From Methanobacteriota archaeon (GTDB taxonomy: Archaea; Halobacteriota; Methanosarcinia; Methanosarcinales; Methanosarcinaceae), in contig JAEWQJ010000004.1 in the NCBI GenBank assembly GCA_023399215.1, forward strand, positions 61,493-125,492: a stretch of 64,000 bases of DNA, given 5' to 3'. The notes beneath the pieces are model-generated. The model was not told the origin of the DNA, searched no databases, and saw nothing but the letters and a program-made list of their open reading frames with translations. How positions within the stretch are numbered: the first letter of the stretch is position 1; each line of letters begins with the position of its first letter. The translations under genes and the position numbers were made by a program. This document shows, piece by piece, positions 8,954-17,690 of the stretch.

Positions 8954-9644
8954 TGACCTTCCTCACATTAATTGTAAAATTCATTCTGACAATTATGAAA
9001 CATTCATATTATTATAATTTATACCCTATCATAATATACACATTATTATAGATTACTACAAAAGAAATTACACAACCAATAAATGAAAAGATTATTTACT
9101 TTTGAAAAACTGCGTGTCATTTACTCGAAGCTACTTGCCATTTACTCGAAACCGCTTGTCATTTACTTGAAGCTACTTGCCATTTACTCGAAGCTACTTG
9201 TTACTTACCTGAAGTTATTTACCATTCATCCAGGCTTCTCCCTTTTCTCATTATCTTCTATATCAACGTTTCCTAGCAAACCGAAAAGCAATCAGGTGAA
9301 CCTCCGGATTTATAGTGGAAATAAGGTAATCTTCTGAGTTTAATACTGGAAGTAATTTAAGTTTTAGATTAATGCCGGCAGTAGGTTAAATTTTATAAAA
9401 AACGGACAGTAATTAAACTTTCAAATAGATATAAGCAATAAGTTTAAGCAAGCAATAAGTTAGGCAAGCAATGAGTTAGGTAAGCAATAAGTCAGGCAAG
9501 CAATAAGTCAGGCAAGCAATAAGGCCTCGTCTCAGAATAAACTATGCAGAGTTCCAATTGAACGTTTTGATTTTCACTATCAAGGTAGCCAATTGAAGTT
9601 ACAATAAATTATAAGTTGCATAGGTTATTTCGTTGCAGGTACTA
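8954..9644. repeat. Repeat-rich intergenic region (21-bp and 16-bp arrays)
   Basis: Five units of a 21-bp repeat (catttactcgaagctacttg plus c/t) occupy 9118-9222. Because 21 is a multiple of three they keep a false frame open (9083-9337) that encodes repeated IYSKLLA-like heptapeptides. A second array of a 16-bp unit, gcaagcaataagttag and variants, fills about 9432-9524. Neither looks coding, and no promoter or RNA gene was recognised. Confidence 0.7.
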
Positions 9645-9776
9645 AGAGCCTATCCGAAAAGTCAGTAATGCATGCTGAAAAGTTACAATAAATCTAAATA
9701 TCCGGGCATACGTTCCGGTTTTGCATTTTGTTAATGGAAAGTTACAGTAGGTAACAACACTTTTCAGATAGGCTCT
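9645..9776. mobile_element. MITE-like palindromic element, copy 1
   Basis: A 132-bp element bounded by 17-bp terminal inverted repeats, agagcctatccgaaaag on the left and cttttcagataggctct on the right (one mismatch). The interior has no ORF. It is nearly identical in sequence to the element at 11070-11199, which marks it as a mobile, non-autonomous repeat; no transposase is present nearby. Confidence 0.85.
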
Positions 9777-10174
9777 AAGCAGGAAAAAAGGATTATTTAA
9801 TTTTAAGGCAGCCTCTAAGGGAACTTTACATTACATGGAACAAAATGCTAAAAGTGATAAACCATTTACTCTTAACAGCCATGTTCTGGAAAGGGTGAAT
9901 AGGGAGGCATTGGTTTCAACTCAAAAGTAAAATGTGTATACATTTACTGTAAAATACACATTTCGAACTCCTGCCAATATAGGACAATAATGTTTGATTA
10001 TTGGACATTTTATTGACCTTAGATCAACAAAATAACATTTTAGTATAGCATAGTGGCATAAGAGTGTCAGGGTTTGAAATGTGCATAAAATGTAAAAATG
10101 TAAATTTTATAGTAAAATTATAAAAACAGCTTAAGTAGAGTCTGGAATTTTAGAGCCTGTTTTTAATTCCCTAA
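9777..10174. other. Intergenic with a 31-codon ORF and a hairpin
   Basis: A 31-codon frame at 9835-9930 (MEQNAKSDKPFTLNSHVLER...) looks codon-like but is too short to call. It ends inside a perfect inverted repeat, AAATGTGTAT...ATACACATTT (9930-9939 with 9954-9963, 14-nt loop). The remainder to 10174 is AT-rich without recognisable signals. Confidence 0.35.
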
Positions 10175-10387
10175 CTATTCAATGTACCGTTGTGATATTT
10201 TTCTTTCTTCAAAGTTGCCTGTTCTTGTAATTATATGGGATATATTGATTTCTGCAAAATCTAAGCCATCTTTTCCTCTTAAAATGTATATTAGGGTCTG
10301 ATTAAATAAGTTTTCAGGTGAACTGGAGTGAGAAAATGTAAATTCAAATAACATGTCTTCTGTTTCTGTCTTGTTGGTTATATGCAT
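10175..10387 (-). CDS. Hypothetical protein, 70 aa
   Basis: ATG at 10387. Soluble small protein (MHITNKTETEDMLFEFTFSH...) with no recognisable domain. It lies in a region otherwise composed of mobile and repeat DNA just downstream of tbp on the same strand, so it may be a genuine small accessory gene or chance. I do not recognise a family. Confidence 0.4.
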   Translation of the reverse strand: MHITNKTETEDMLFEFTFSHSSSPENLFNQTLIYILRGKDGLDFAEINISHIITRTGNFEERKISQRYIE

Positions 10388-10469
10388 ATTTTTCCCTCTG
10401 ATTCTCTTATTTACTTCCCAATTTTGTATGTGATATTCGTTACAAGTTTACGAGACTTTAAGGATACAT

Positions 10470-11027
10470 TTAATAAAGAAGTCCTAAGTTATCAAACTCT
10501 GTACTGATGATCCGCAGACCCTCATCGCAATCCTCCGGAGTTTTGCCACCTGTGATTACCAGCTTACCAGAGCTGAACACAAGCACTACGACCTTGGGAG
10601 CCTCGACCCTATAAATAAGCCCAGGAAATACTTCTGGCTCGTATTCGACATTCTCCAGACCAAAAGCTATAGCAATGGTGTTCAGGTTAAGGGTTGTTTT
10701 CAAATCAGCACTAGCTACAATGTTCTGAACATGAACTTCAGGTTCTGGATATATTTTATCGAAGCCGATATCCTTTAGTGTGTTAGCTAGAGTGATTATG
10801 GCCTTATGAGCGTTCTCGATGCTCTTAGCTCCAGTGCATACCACTTTTCCGGAAGTGAAAATTAGAAAGGCAGCCTTGGGATTCTCTATTCTGTAGACGA
10901 GGCCAGGGAACTTAGCTTTGTTATATTCTGCTCCCTCCAGCCCAGACTCCATCATTTTTTCCAGGTCGAAATCTTCTGCTAACGCTGTAGATGCCACCAC
11001 GTTCTCTAAAATTACTGTGGATTCCAT
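10470..11027 (-). CDS. tbp: TATA-box-binding protein (TBP)
   Basis: 185 aa from the ATG at 11027 (MESTVILENVVASTALAEDF). It consists of the two direct TBP repeats: the first with FPGLVYRIENPKAAFLIFTS and GKVVCTGAKSIENAHKA, the second with FPGLIYRVEAPKVVVLVFSS and GKLVITGGKTPEDCDEG. TBP binds the TATA box and recruits TFB and RNA polymerase. Methanosarcina species carry several TBP paralogues, and this one may be an accessory copy. The open frame runs further upstream into the palindromic element at 11070-11199, whose edge is only 43 bp before the ATG. The native promoter has therefore probably been replaced or displaced. Confidence 0.95.
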   Translation of the reverse strand: MESTVILENVVASTALAEDFDLEKMMESGLEGAEYNKAKFPGLVYRIENPKAAFLIFTSGKVVCTGAKSIENAHKAIITLANTLKDIGFDKIYPEPEVHVQNIVASADLKTTLNLNTIAIAFGLENVEYEPEVFPGLIYRVEAPKVVVLVFSSGKLVITGGKTPEDCDEGLRIISTEFDNLGLLY

Positions 11028-11069
11028 ACAGCACATATATGGAAGTTCTATAGTTCTGATCTTCGGTTT

Positions 11070-11199
11070 AGAGCCTATCCGAAAAGTCAGTAATACATGC
11101 TGAAAAGTTACAATAAGTTTAAATATCAGGGTATCCGTTCCGGTTTTGCATTTTGTGAATGGAAAGTTACAGTAGGTAACCACTTTTCGGATAGGCTCT
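11070..11199. mobile_element. MITE-like palindromic element, copy 2, directly upstream of tbp
   Basis: A 130-bp copy of the element at 9645-9776, with perfect terminal inverted repeats agagcctatccgaaaag / cttttcggataggctct and roughly 90 percent matching interior by eye. On the tbp strand it offers an AT-rich GATATTTAAAC box at about 11117-11127. That spacing would put a start site some 60 nt before the tbp ATG. Confidence 0.88.
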
Positions 11200-11514
11200 A
11201 AGTAAGATAAGCTAAAAGTTAAGTTTGTTCAGGATTCTGTGATTGTTCTTATCGCTTAAATGAGATTATCAATTTATTCTGGACTCACATGGGATAGATA
11301 AAAAGAAAATAAGGGTTATGAGAGGATTTTTGTCCGTAAATTCATTAAATTATGGCTATTTCCCCAATTTGGTAAGAAACAGGACGAAGTTTTCAAATAA
11401 TTTCGACACCTTTATTAGCAGTCTGGCACTCATAAGGGACTTAAAAAAGTGAACCATAAAAACAGAACCGGCGAACAAAACCTTTTTTCATAAGTTCAGG
11501 ACGGAGACTATAAA
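11200..11514. other. Intergenic between the mobile element and the Msr-like regulator gene
   Basis: No ORF or structured RNA recognised. It should contain the promoter of the rightward regulator gene, and a GGACGGAG-like element sits shortly before its ATG at 11515. Confidence 0.4.
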
Positions 11515-12300
11515 ATGAATCCCGGCTTGCTTGATCTTATCCTGTTTTCAGAGAAGAGAAAAGATTTTCTTCTGCTCCTGAAAGAAGGCCCTAAGGACAT
11601 CGAAGAGATACTTGAGAAACTTCAGGTGCCGAGGACGGCTCTTCTTCCTCAGATAAAAAAGTTAAAAGAAGAGGATCTGGTAATACATGAAGAAGGAATA
11701 TACCGGCTCAGTGCAATAGGGAAAATCGTCATCGAAAAAATGCAACCCCTGATTGAGACCCTGTCAGTGTTTGAGAAGAACGAAGAGTTCTGGGCCGATA
11801 GAAAGCTTGCTCCTATTCCACCCCATCTTGTAGATAGGATAAACGAACTTGGAAACTATCGCCTCATAGAACCGGATCTTAGTCATACTTTTGATCTGAA
11901 CCCGGAGTTTGTAAATAACCTTTCCAACTCAACCTATATCCACATGTTTTATTCGTATTTTCATCCTCAACTTCCAGATCTTGTTCTCAACCTTGCACGA
12001 AAAGACGTTGAAATTTCTCTTATTTTGAGTGAAGCCGCATACTTGCGGCTTGTAGAAGATTTCAAAGCAGAGGGAAAAGAATTTCTCAAAATGGAAAATT
12101 CAAGCCTTTACATTCTGGAAAAAAAAGAAATTGAAATCCCCGCGCTAATTGCTATCTCTAACGGAATAATGACTATGGGCTTGTTTAACGAAAACGGCAG
12201 GTTTGACCACCAGTATGTGATGAGTTTCGAACCACAGGCAATAAAATGGGGACAAGAATTTTTCGAATACTACAGGGATATGAGCAGGGAAATAAGATGA
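11515..12300 (+). CDS. Msr-like winged-helix transcriptional regulator (DUF1724 type)
   Basis: 261 aa. The N-terminal 75 residues form an ArsR-like winged helix (SEKRKDFLLLLKEGPKDIEEILEKLQVPRTALLPQIKKLKEEDLVIHEEG). The C-terminal part has the pattern of the methanogen DUF1724 sensor domain, including HLVDRINELGNYRLIEPDL and FEPQAIKWGQEFFEYYRDMS. Related Msr proteins in M. acetivorans control methanol and methylsulfide methyltransferase genes. Target and ligand here are unknown. Monocistronic, ribosome site GGACGGAGAC upstream. Confidence 0.88.
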   Translation: MNPGLLDLILFSEKRKDFLLLLKEGPKDIEEILEKLQVPRTALLPQIKKLKEEDLVIHEEGIYRLSAIGKIVIEKMQPLIETLSVFEKNEEFWADRKLAPIPPHLVDRINELGNYRLIEPDLSHTFDLNPEFVNNLSNSTYIHMFYSYFHPQLPDLVLNLARKDVEISLILSEAAYLRLVEDFKAEGKEFLKMENSSLYILEKKEIEIPALIAISNGIMTMGLFNENGRFDHQYVMSFEPQAIKWGQEFFEYYRDMSREIR

Positions 12301-12590
12301 AATAAACAACAACGTATGACCCATAGACTACTAAGTCATATAGACTATTAAACCGTAGGCTATTGAGATGCAGACTACTAAGCCTAACTCAAAAATCAAA
12401 ATTTGACTTTTGAATCTCTCGTACAAGCTCCCCAAAATAGATCAAAAAATTAGGATACAAAACCAACCGCAGACACCGTTGCTGCGAACGAACGTTTTCG
12501 AAAAGATCCAGGCATTTATTTAAAAATATAAAAAGAAAAGTGCTTTATGAATATAAAGCGTTTATTCCTACTTCTTATTGACCTTATTCC

Positions 12591-13136
12591 TTAGTTACAT
12601 TCCGTAGTCACGCCATCAAATTCCTCTGGATTAGCTTCGGCTTCGGCCTTCGTGGCACGTACAATGCCGTCCTTGTGAACAGGCGGTGAATAGACCGTGT
12701 AGAGTTTCAAAGGACCTGTTTTCAAAGTGTTGATGACATTGTGATGAGCACCTGCAGGCACAATCACCGCAGACCCGCTACCGACTTCATATTCATTACC
12801 GTTAATTATGCACTTTCCCTGCCCTTCCTCAAAGCGGAGAAACTGGTCGGTTTTCTCATGCACTTCCATTCCGATATCTTCCCCGGGCTTGAGGCTCATA
12901 AGCACTAGTTGGTTATGCTTTGCAGTATAGAGTACCTTGCGGAAGTTGTTATTCTCCAAAGTGGCTTTTTCGATGTTGATAGAAAATCCTTTAAGTTTAT
13001 TTTTTGTCTTCTCTGCGGTCTTGTATGTCTCCTTTCCAGGCATACAGGGCATTTCTTTAGCGCTTACTGCCACTACTGTCACTGATAGCAAAAAACAAAC
13101 TCCCAGCAAAATACCCAGTGTCTTTTTAAGACTCAT
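12591..13136 (-). CDS. Exported cupin-domain protein
   Basis: 181 aa, ATG at 13136. Residues 1-26 are a clear signal peptide (MSLKKTLGILLGVCFLLSVTVVAVSA|KE). The mature part is a single cupin barrel: motif 1 GEDIGMEVHEKTDQFLRFEEGQG (His and Glu metal ligands, His in place of the first Hx), and motif 2 PAGAHHNVINT. It ends with the conserved SPPVHKDGIV seen in cupins of this group, where the last His can also ligate metal. The substrate is not predictable. It stands alone between the Msr-like gene and the feo operon. Confidence 0.88.
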   Translation of the reverse strand: MSLKKTLGILLGVCFLLSVTVVAVSAKEMPCMPGKETYKTAEKTKNKLKGFSINIEKATLENNNFRKVLYTAKHNQLVLMSLKPGEDIGMEVHEKTDQFLRFEEGQGKCIINGNEYEVGSGSAVIVPAGAHHNVINTLKTGPLKLYTVYSPPVHKDGIVRATKAEAEANPEEFDGVTTECN

Positions 13137-13740
13137 TTGTTGACTCCCCCAACCTGTTTCAACTTAATCAATTTTGCAGATTTTAGTTATTCAATTCACC
13201 CATGTTGGCAGATATATTCATTATTAATAAATTGTCCAATGTATTTTGATGCGGATACTAACAGTAGTAAATTCTATCCTCATTTTATATCATGGGACTT
13301 GCCAGCAAAGGCGAAATCAAACACATGCAATAGAGTAATTATATTTAATAAATATAATATTAGCAGAAATATAAATATTAAATGAATAAAATGGCGACTA
13401 CAAATTGATATTTTACATATAACTTTTTAAGGAATATTTACAATGTCTATGTTTGTCGGTATTTCTTCTTCAAAGGCGCCGCTTTTTCATTGATGTGCTA
13501 AGCTTGGAACTTAAACTCATGCGTGTTTAGATGACCGAGAAAAATCGAGTTTCTGATCCTGAAAAATGCTCCCGAAAATCTTACTGAGTGAAACTGAAAA
13601 TTGGTTTTGGGATAAGTTTACAAATTGAAATTTGAATTAAAGATTCAGGTAAAAGGCTTTTTATGAGTCAAAAACTTTTAAAAATGTGGGTTTTGTACAA
13701 TAAACTTGAGAGCTTCATGTCACTGGCATAACCTTAAATA
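13137..13740. other. Intergenic upstream of the feo operon
   Basis: About 600 nt with no supported gene. The left side contains the cupin gene promoter. Towards the right end lies ccttaaata (13732-13740), a TATA-like box abutting the first DtxR-like operator. Confidence 0.45.
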
Positions 13741-13787
13741 TTAGGTTTGCCTAAATACGGACAAAATTAAAAATTAGGTTTGCCTAA
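13741..13787. promoter_or_regulatory. Two DtxR/IdeR-like operator boxes upstream of feoB
   Basis: The dyad TTAGGTTTGCCTAA occurs twice, at 13741-13754 and 13774-13787, with centres 33 bp apart; flanking aaat/atta bases also match. It has the TTAGG...CCTAA architecture of DtxR/IdeR iron boxes, as a shorter variant. It sits immediately after a TATA-like sequence and just before feoB, so an iron-bound DtxR-family repressor would block transcription when iron is plentiful. Confidence 0.8.
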
Positions 13788-13803
13788 ATATAAGAGCAAA
13801 AGT

Positions 13804-15984
13804 ATGAAACTACCAGTTACCTGCCCTGAAAGAGAATGCTGCTGCGGAAAAACGAGATGCATTCCAGGAAAAGAGCTTCCGAAAATCATACTTATAGGAA
13901 ACCCTAACGTGGGAAAAAGCAGTCTCTTTAATGCCCTCTCGGGAAGTTATACACTGGTTTCCAATTATCCGGGAACCTCAGTTGAAATCACCCATGGAAA
14001 AGCAAGGATAGGAGAAAAGGAATATGAAATCATTGACACGCCCGGGATGTACTCCCTGCTCCCTGTGAGTGAGGAAGAAAGGGTTTCTCAGCTTCTGCTT
14101 TTTGAAGAAGAACCTTCAGTTTATCTCCATGTGGTAGATGCCCGAAACCTCAGGCGGATGCTTTCTTTCACCCTGCAGCTCCTTGAAGCCGGACTTCCTT
14201 TAATTCTTGTCCTGAACATGATGGACGAGGCTGAAGAAAGAGGAATTGAAATCGATATATCTAAACTCAGTCGATTGCTGATAATTCCAGTTGTAGGAAC
14301 GGTTTCAAGTGAAGGAAAAGGAATAGAGGAACTTAAAGCTACAATTTCGGAGTTTACCCCTGAAAACGATGCACAAAAATTTAGGCAAAAACTTGACTAT
14401 GGCTCAGAAATTGAGCCATATATCGAAGCAGTTGAAGGTTTGCTTGACCCCACAAAAGAAGCCGAAATCTCAGCCGAAATCTCAAAAAGAGCGATATCAC
14501 TCCTACTGCTCCAGGAAGATCGAACAGCCCTTGAATACCTGCGCAGAGTTCAAAAAACCACATATTGTGGGGAAGAAAGCCATGAAAAAAGCTCCGAAGA
14601 AATCCAGAAACTTGCAGAAGCTGCCTCAAAGATATCTGAAGTCCCTCTTTCCTACCTGTTCACCCTGAAGCGCCAGGAGCATGTAAACGAAATCGTAGAA
14701 CAGGTAATGAAAAGGCCTGAGAGAATCGAGAGAAAAAGTAGTGGGAAAGCCGAAAAAAGAAGAGCAGAGGAAGGTACTGGAATAAAAATAAGAGCAGAGG
14801 AAGATACCTGGATAAATGGAAGTAAAACACAGAATAGATATCTCGGTTTTTCCGAGAAAATTGACAGTATTCTCATCCATCCTGTGCTTGGTATACCTGT
14901 GTTGTTTTTAATCCTGTACTTCGGTCTCTATCTGTTTGTAGGCGTATTTGCAGCGGGAACAGTTGTTGATTTTCTGGAAAATACAGTCTTTGGAGGATAC
15001 ATAAATCCCTTTGTAACTGCAAAGTTCGTATCGCTTGTACCATATCCTGCTCTGCAGGACCTTTTTGTAGGAGAATACGGGATTTTTACCCAGGCTGTAA
15101 CATATGCAATTGCCCTGATCCTTCCGATAGTGGGAGCCTTTTTCCTTGTGTTTTCCATCATAGAAGACACGGGCTATCTTCCAAGACTGGGCCTGCTCCT
15201 TGATGGTATGTTTAAGAAAATAGGGCTCAGCGGAAGGGCGGTAATCCCAATGGTGCTTGGGTTTGGTTGTTCGACAATGGCTACAATGGTTACCCGAACC
15301 CTTGAAACAAAGCGGGAACGGCTTATTGCAAATATCCTGCTGGCTCTTGCAATTCCCTGCTCGGCACAGTTAGGCATTATTCTTTCAATACTTTCGAGAA
15401 GCCCTGAAAGCCTGCTTATCTGGTCTGTAGTAATATTACTGGAGTTCGTCCTGATAGGCTTCCTGGCTTCCAGAATACTGCCAGGAGAAGCTCCCACCTT
15501 CATACTTGAAATGCCTCCTCTGAGGAAACCTAAACTTTCGAACGTACTGGTTAAAACTTACTCCAGAATGCACTGGTATTTTCTGGAAGTTCTGCCGCTA
15601 TTTGTACTGGCAAGTGTTCTGATCTGGATAGGCAAGCTGACAGGCCTTTTTGCCCTCGCCCTGAAAATCATAGAATACCCAACAGTCTGGATAGGCCTGC
15701 CTTCTGATGCAGCTGATGTCTTCCTTTTCGGCTTTTTCAGGAGAGATTTCGGGGCAGCGGGACTTTATGGAATGCACGATTCCGGATTACTAACAGGTGT
15801 GCAGCTCGTAGTTGCAGCCATTACTCTTACCCTTTTCATGCCATGTATAGCCCAGTTCATGATGACAATAAAAGAAAGGGGCTTTAAAACAGCCCTTGCA
15901 ATTTCGGGCTTCATTTTCCCGTTTGCATTCCTTACAGGTTTTATTGTACACACCCTGTTAACTGTTCTGGGGGTGAGCCTGTGA
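13804..15984 (+). CDS. feoB: Ferrous iron transporter FeoB
   Basis: 726 aa from ATG 13804; an earlier in-frame TTG at 13780 lies inside the second operator and is rejected. It starts with a Cys-rich leader (CPERECCCGKTRC). The cytosolic G domain follows with G1 GNPNVGKSS, G3 DTPGMY and G4-like NMMDEA. A linker contains a tandem in-frame repeat (RAEEGTGIKI / RAEEDTWING). The polytopic membrane part has Gate motifs (LPRLGLLLDGMFKKIGLSGRA, PMVLGFGCSTMA). It imports Fe(II) across the membrane. Its stop overlaps the start of a small zinc-ribbon gene and feoA follows, so the three form one operon under the upstream iron boxes. Confidence 0.97.
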   Translation: MKLPVTCPERECCCGKTRCIPGKELPKIILIGNPNVGKSSLFNALSGSYTLVSNYPGTSVEITHGKARIGEKEYEIIDTPGMYSLLPVSEEERVSQLLLFEEEPSVYLHVVDARNLRRMLSFTLQLLEAGLPLILVLNMMDEAEERGIEIDISKLSRLLIIPVVGTVSSEGKGIEELKATISEFTPENDAQKFRQKLDYGSEIEPYIEAVEGLLDPTKEAEISAEISKRAISLLLLQEDRTALEYLRRVQKTTYCGEESHEKSSEEIQKLAEAASKISEVPLSYLFTLKRQEHVNEIVEQVMKRPERIERKSSGKAEKRRAEEGTGIKIRAEEDTWINGSKTQNRYLGFSEKIDSILIHPVLGIPVLFLILYFGLYLFVGVFAAGTVVDFLENTVFGGYINPFVTAKFVSLVPYPALQDLFVGEYGIFTQAVTYAIALILPIVGAFFLVFSIIEDTGYLPRLGLLLDGMFKKIGLSGRAVIPMVLGFGCSTMATMVTRTLETKRERLIANILLALAIPCSAQLGIILSILSRSPESLLIWSVVILLEFVLIGFLASRILPGEAPTFILEMPPLRKPKLSNVLVKTYSRMHWYFLEVLPLFVLASVLIWIGKLTGLFALALKIIEYPTVWIGLPSDAADVFLFGFFRRDFGAAGLYGMHDSGLLTGVQLVVAAITLTLFMPCIAQFMMTIKERGFKTALAISGFIFPFAFLTGFIVHTLLTVLGVSL

Positions 15985-16148
15985 AATGCCCTCTCTGCGG
16001 AAATGAGTTTGAGAAAGCTGATGAAACGAAATGCACCGGCTGCGGAAAACTTCACAGCTGTAACAAGCAGTGCTGTCCAAACTGCGGATATGAACTTGTA
16101 CAAGAAGCAAAGATTATTCAATCCATAAGGAAGTTTTTCAAATGGTAA
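15981..16148 (+). CDS. Small zinc-ribbon protein inside the feo operon, 55 aa
   Basis: GTG start at 15981 overlaps the feoB stop (GTGA), and the TAA at 16146-16148 overlaps the feoA ATG at 16142, so it is translationally coupled on both sides. It encodes MKCPLCGNEFEKADE followed by CTGCGKLHSC, NKQCCPNCGYEL and a basic tail (SIRKFFKW). The Cys pairs CxxC, CxxC and CCxxC make a compact zinc-ribbon or Fe-binding module. Position matches the small accessory FeoC-like proteins of bacterial feo operons, but the sequence is not a winged helix, so function is inferred only from context. Confidence 0.85.
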   Translation: MKCPLCGNEFEKADETKCTGCGKLHSCNKQCCPNCGYELVQEAKIIQSIRKFFKW

Positions 16149-16393
16149 CTAAAAACTCACATTTTGATCTGAAAGCTATAACTCTCTGCGCAATGGAACC
16201 CAGAAAAACCGGAAAGATCTCATACCTTGAAACGAAGAACCCGGGAATTCTACAGAAACTAATTGCTATGGGTATCCTGCCTGGAATGCCAATTACCCTA
16301 CTCAGAAGGTCCCCCTCATACCTTTTTGAGGTTGACCAGACCAGGTATGCTGTTGATAGGGAAATCGCGAACCATATTTATGTTAACTACTGA
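16142..16393 (+). CDS. feoA: FeoA-domain protein
   Basis: 83 aa, ATG at 16142 overlapping the zinc-ribbon stop. It is a single SH3-like FeoA domain: LETKNPGILQKLIAMGILPGMPITLLRRSP is the conserved middle, ending in YAVDREIANHIYVNY, the equivalent of the bacterial ALR..EA..I.V. pattern. FeoA acts in the cytosol on FeoB-mediated Fe(II) uptake. It is the last gene of the feo operon, after feoB and the zinc-ribbon gene. Confidence 0.93.
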   Translation: MVTKNSHFDLKAITLCAMEPRKTGKISYLETKNPGILQKLIAMGILPGMPITLLRRSPSYLFEVDQTRYAVDREIANHIYVNY

Positions 16394-16488
16394 TTTGACT
16401 CAACGAAAAGTCAAGAAAAAAAATTATAGGAGAACTAAAGATCTTAAATACACGAAATTATTTTTGGATAAAAAAAGATACAATATAT

Positions 16489-17043
16489 TCATTTTCTTAA
16501 TTTTAAGTAATGTTTTTTCTTTAAAGCGATGCCATCTAAAATCGAATGAAGAATCTTTGATTTTGCTTTGATATTAAGTCCATCAGATTCTTTTTTGGCT
16601 TGGTTCAGTGCTTTTTTAAGTTCTTCAAGTTCTAGAATAGTTGCAGCAATACAATAATAGCTTTTTGAACGACCTTCGTTAAAGTCTTTTAACATTTCTT
16701 TAAGTAAATACTCCCTTTGTTTTTGTATTTTTTCAAATTCATCAATACCGTTCTTACATATAAATGAAATATCCTCTTCAAGAGTTTGATAACATTTGAA
16801 GGAATCAAATTGTTTACCGGCTTCTCTATGTTTTTTCCATTTTTCACAAGTGTTGCTTTCTTCGCACTCCCAACAAAATTCAATTCCTTTTCTTTTTAAT
16901 GCACAGGTGATAAATGGGCAACCAACAGCCAGTCTAGTAGGACTCTTGCATCCTAAGCATCTGCTCTTTGCTTCAGTATTATACATAGGGCAAAGTCTGC
17001 AAGAAAGTCCACAGACTCCGATTTCAAGATAGTTGATATGCAT
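16489..17043 (-). CDS. DUF3795 family cysteine-rich protein
   Basis: The likely start is the ATG at 17043 (MHINYLEIGVCGLSCRLCPMY), which puts the family N-terminus in place; an ATG 33 nt upstream is possible. The first half carries the Cys-rich DUF3795 core: CGLSCRLCPMY, SRCLGCKSP, CPFITCALKRKGIEFCWECEESNTC. These cysteines could hold a zinc or Fe-S centre. The C-terminal half is Lys/Glu-rich helix, possibly coiled coil. Function is unknown. It converges on feoA. Confidence 0.85.
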   Translation of the reverse strand: MHINYLEIGVCGLSCRLCPMYNTEAKSRCLGCKSPTRLAVGCPFITCALKRKGIEFCWECEESNTCEKWKKHREAGKQFDSFKCYQTLEEDISFICKNGIDEFEKIQKQREYLLKEMLKDFNEGRSKSYYCIAATILELEELKKALNQAKKESDGLNIKAKSKILHSILDGIALKKKHYLKLRK

Positions 17044-17295
17044 AATTATCTTTTTAATGTAAGTAATCAATTGCATATTTTTTTTTGGATTTTGAAAGTC
17101 TTCAGAGGATATTGTATCCTGAAATAACTTCGCTTATTCAAGGATACAGATATATGTTGCAGAACTTGGAAAATACATAAGTTTTCTATTAAAACCTGTG
17201 TATATTTCAGCCCATGTTTCCAAAAGCTTAGGCCCAGTTTTCGGAAACTAGACCTGAAACTTAATACAGAGCTTCAGCCCCTGACAGAATAGCAT

Positions 17296-17509
17296 TCATT
17301 TACGTTCTCCGAGGAAGATCATCATCCCTGAAGGCGAAGCTTCTTTGTAAATACCCTCCAGTACTTTAAGTAAATCCTCTTCGCCCCGCCAGAAGGGGAA
17401 TTTTCCAAGCCTTTTTGGAAGGACTGCCCAGCAGCAGCTCAAGGGCAGAAAAAAGGTTTTCAAAACCCGAATCATAAAGATAAGGCTTTGCCGTTGGGTT
17501 TTTAGACTT
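17296..17509 (-). pseudogene. Probable frameshifted gene remnant
   Basis: Two overlapping frames on the minus strand read like one protein broken by a frameshift. One frame gives KPYLYDSGFENLFSALELLL and GSPSKKAWKIPLLAG. The other continues as GEEDLLKVLEGIYKEASPSG and MMIFLGERK before its stop. Upstream the frame hits a stop at once, so the 5' part is lost. The composition is coding-like, but I do not recognise the family. A 128-aa open frame over the same region mixes real and shifted sequence and should not be taken as a gene. Confidence 0.4.
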
Positions 17510-17690
17510 TCACCCCCGCCAGGCACCCTGAATTTTTTTTCAGCCGGGCTTTCACCCCAGAAGAAGAACTGTTTTTCAACTCTGCCTGCACAAAGAATTA
17601 TTATAGATTTTATATTACACATACAGAAAACGTATATTTTGTGATACATATACAGAAAGCGTATATTTTGTGAACTGGACATGTTTTTGG

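Noticed and set aside
9083..9337. 84-codon ORF with repeated IYSKLLA-like heptapeptides
   Set aside because: It is created by five units of a 21-bp tandem repeat; no ribosome site, no domain, low complexity.
11028..11183. Upstream extension of tbp
   Set aside because: The extra codons come from the inserted palindromic element; the TBP fold starts at the ATG at 11027.
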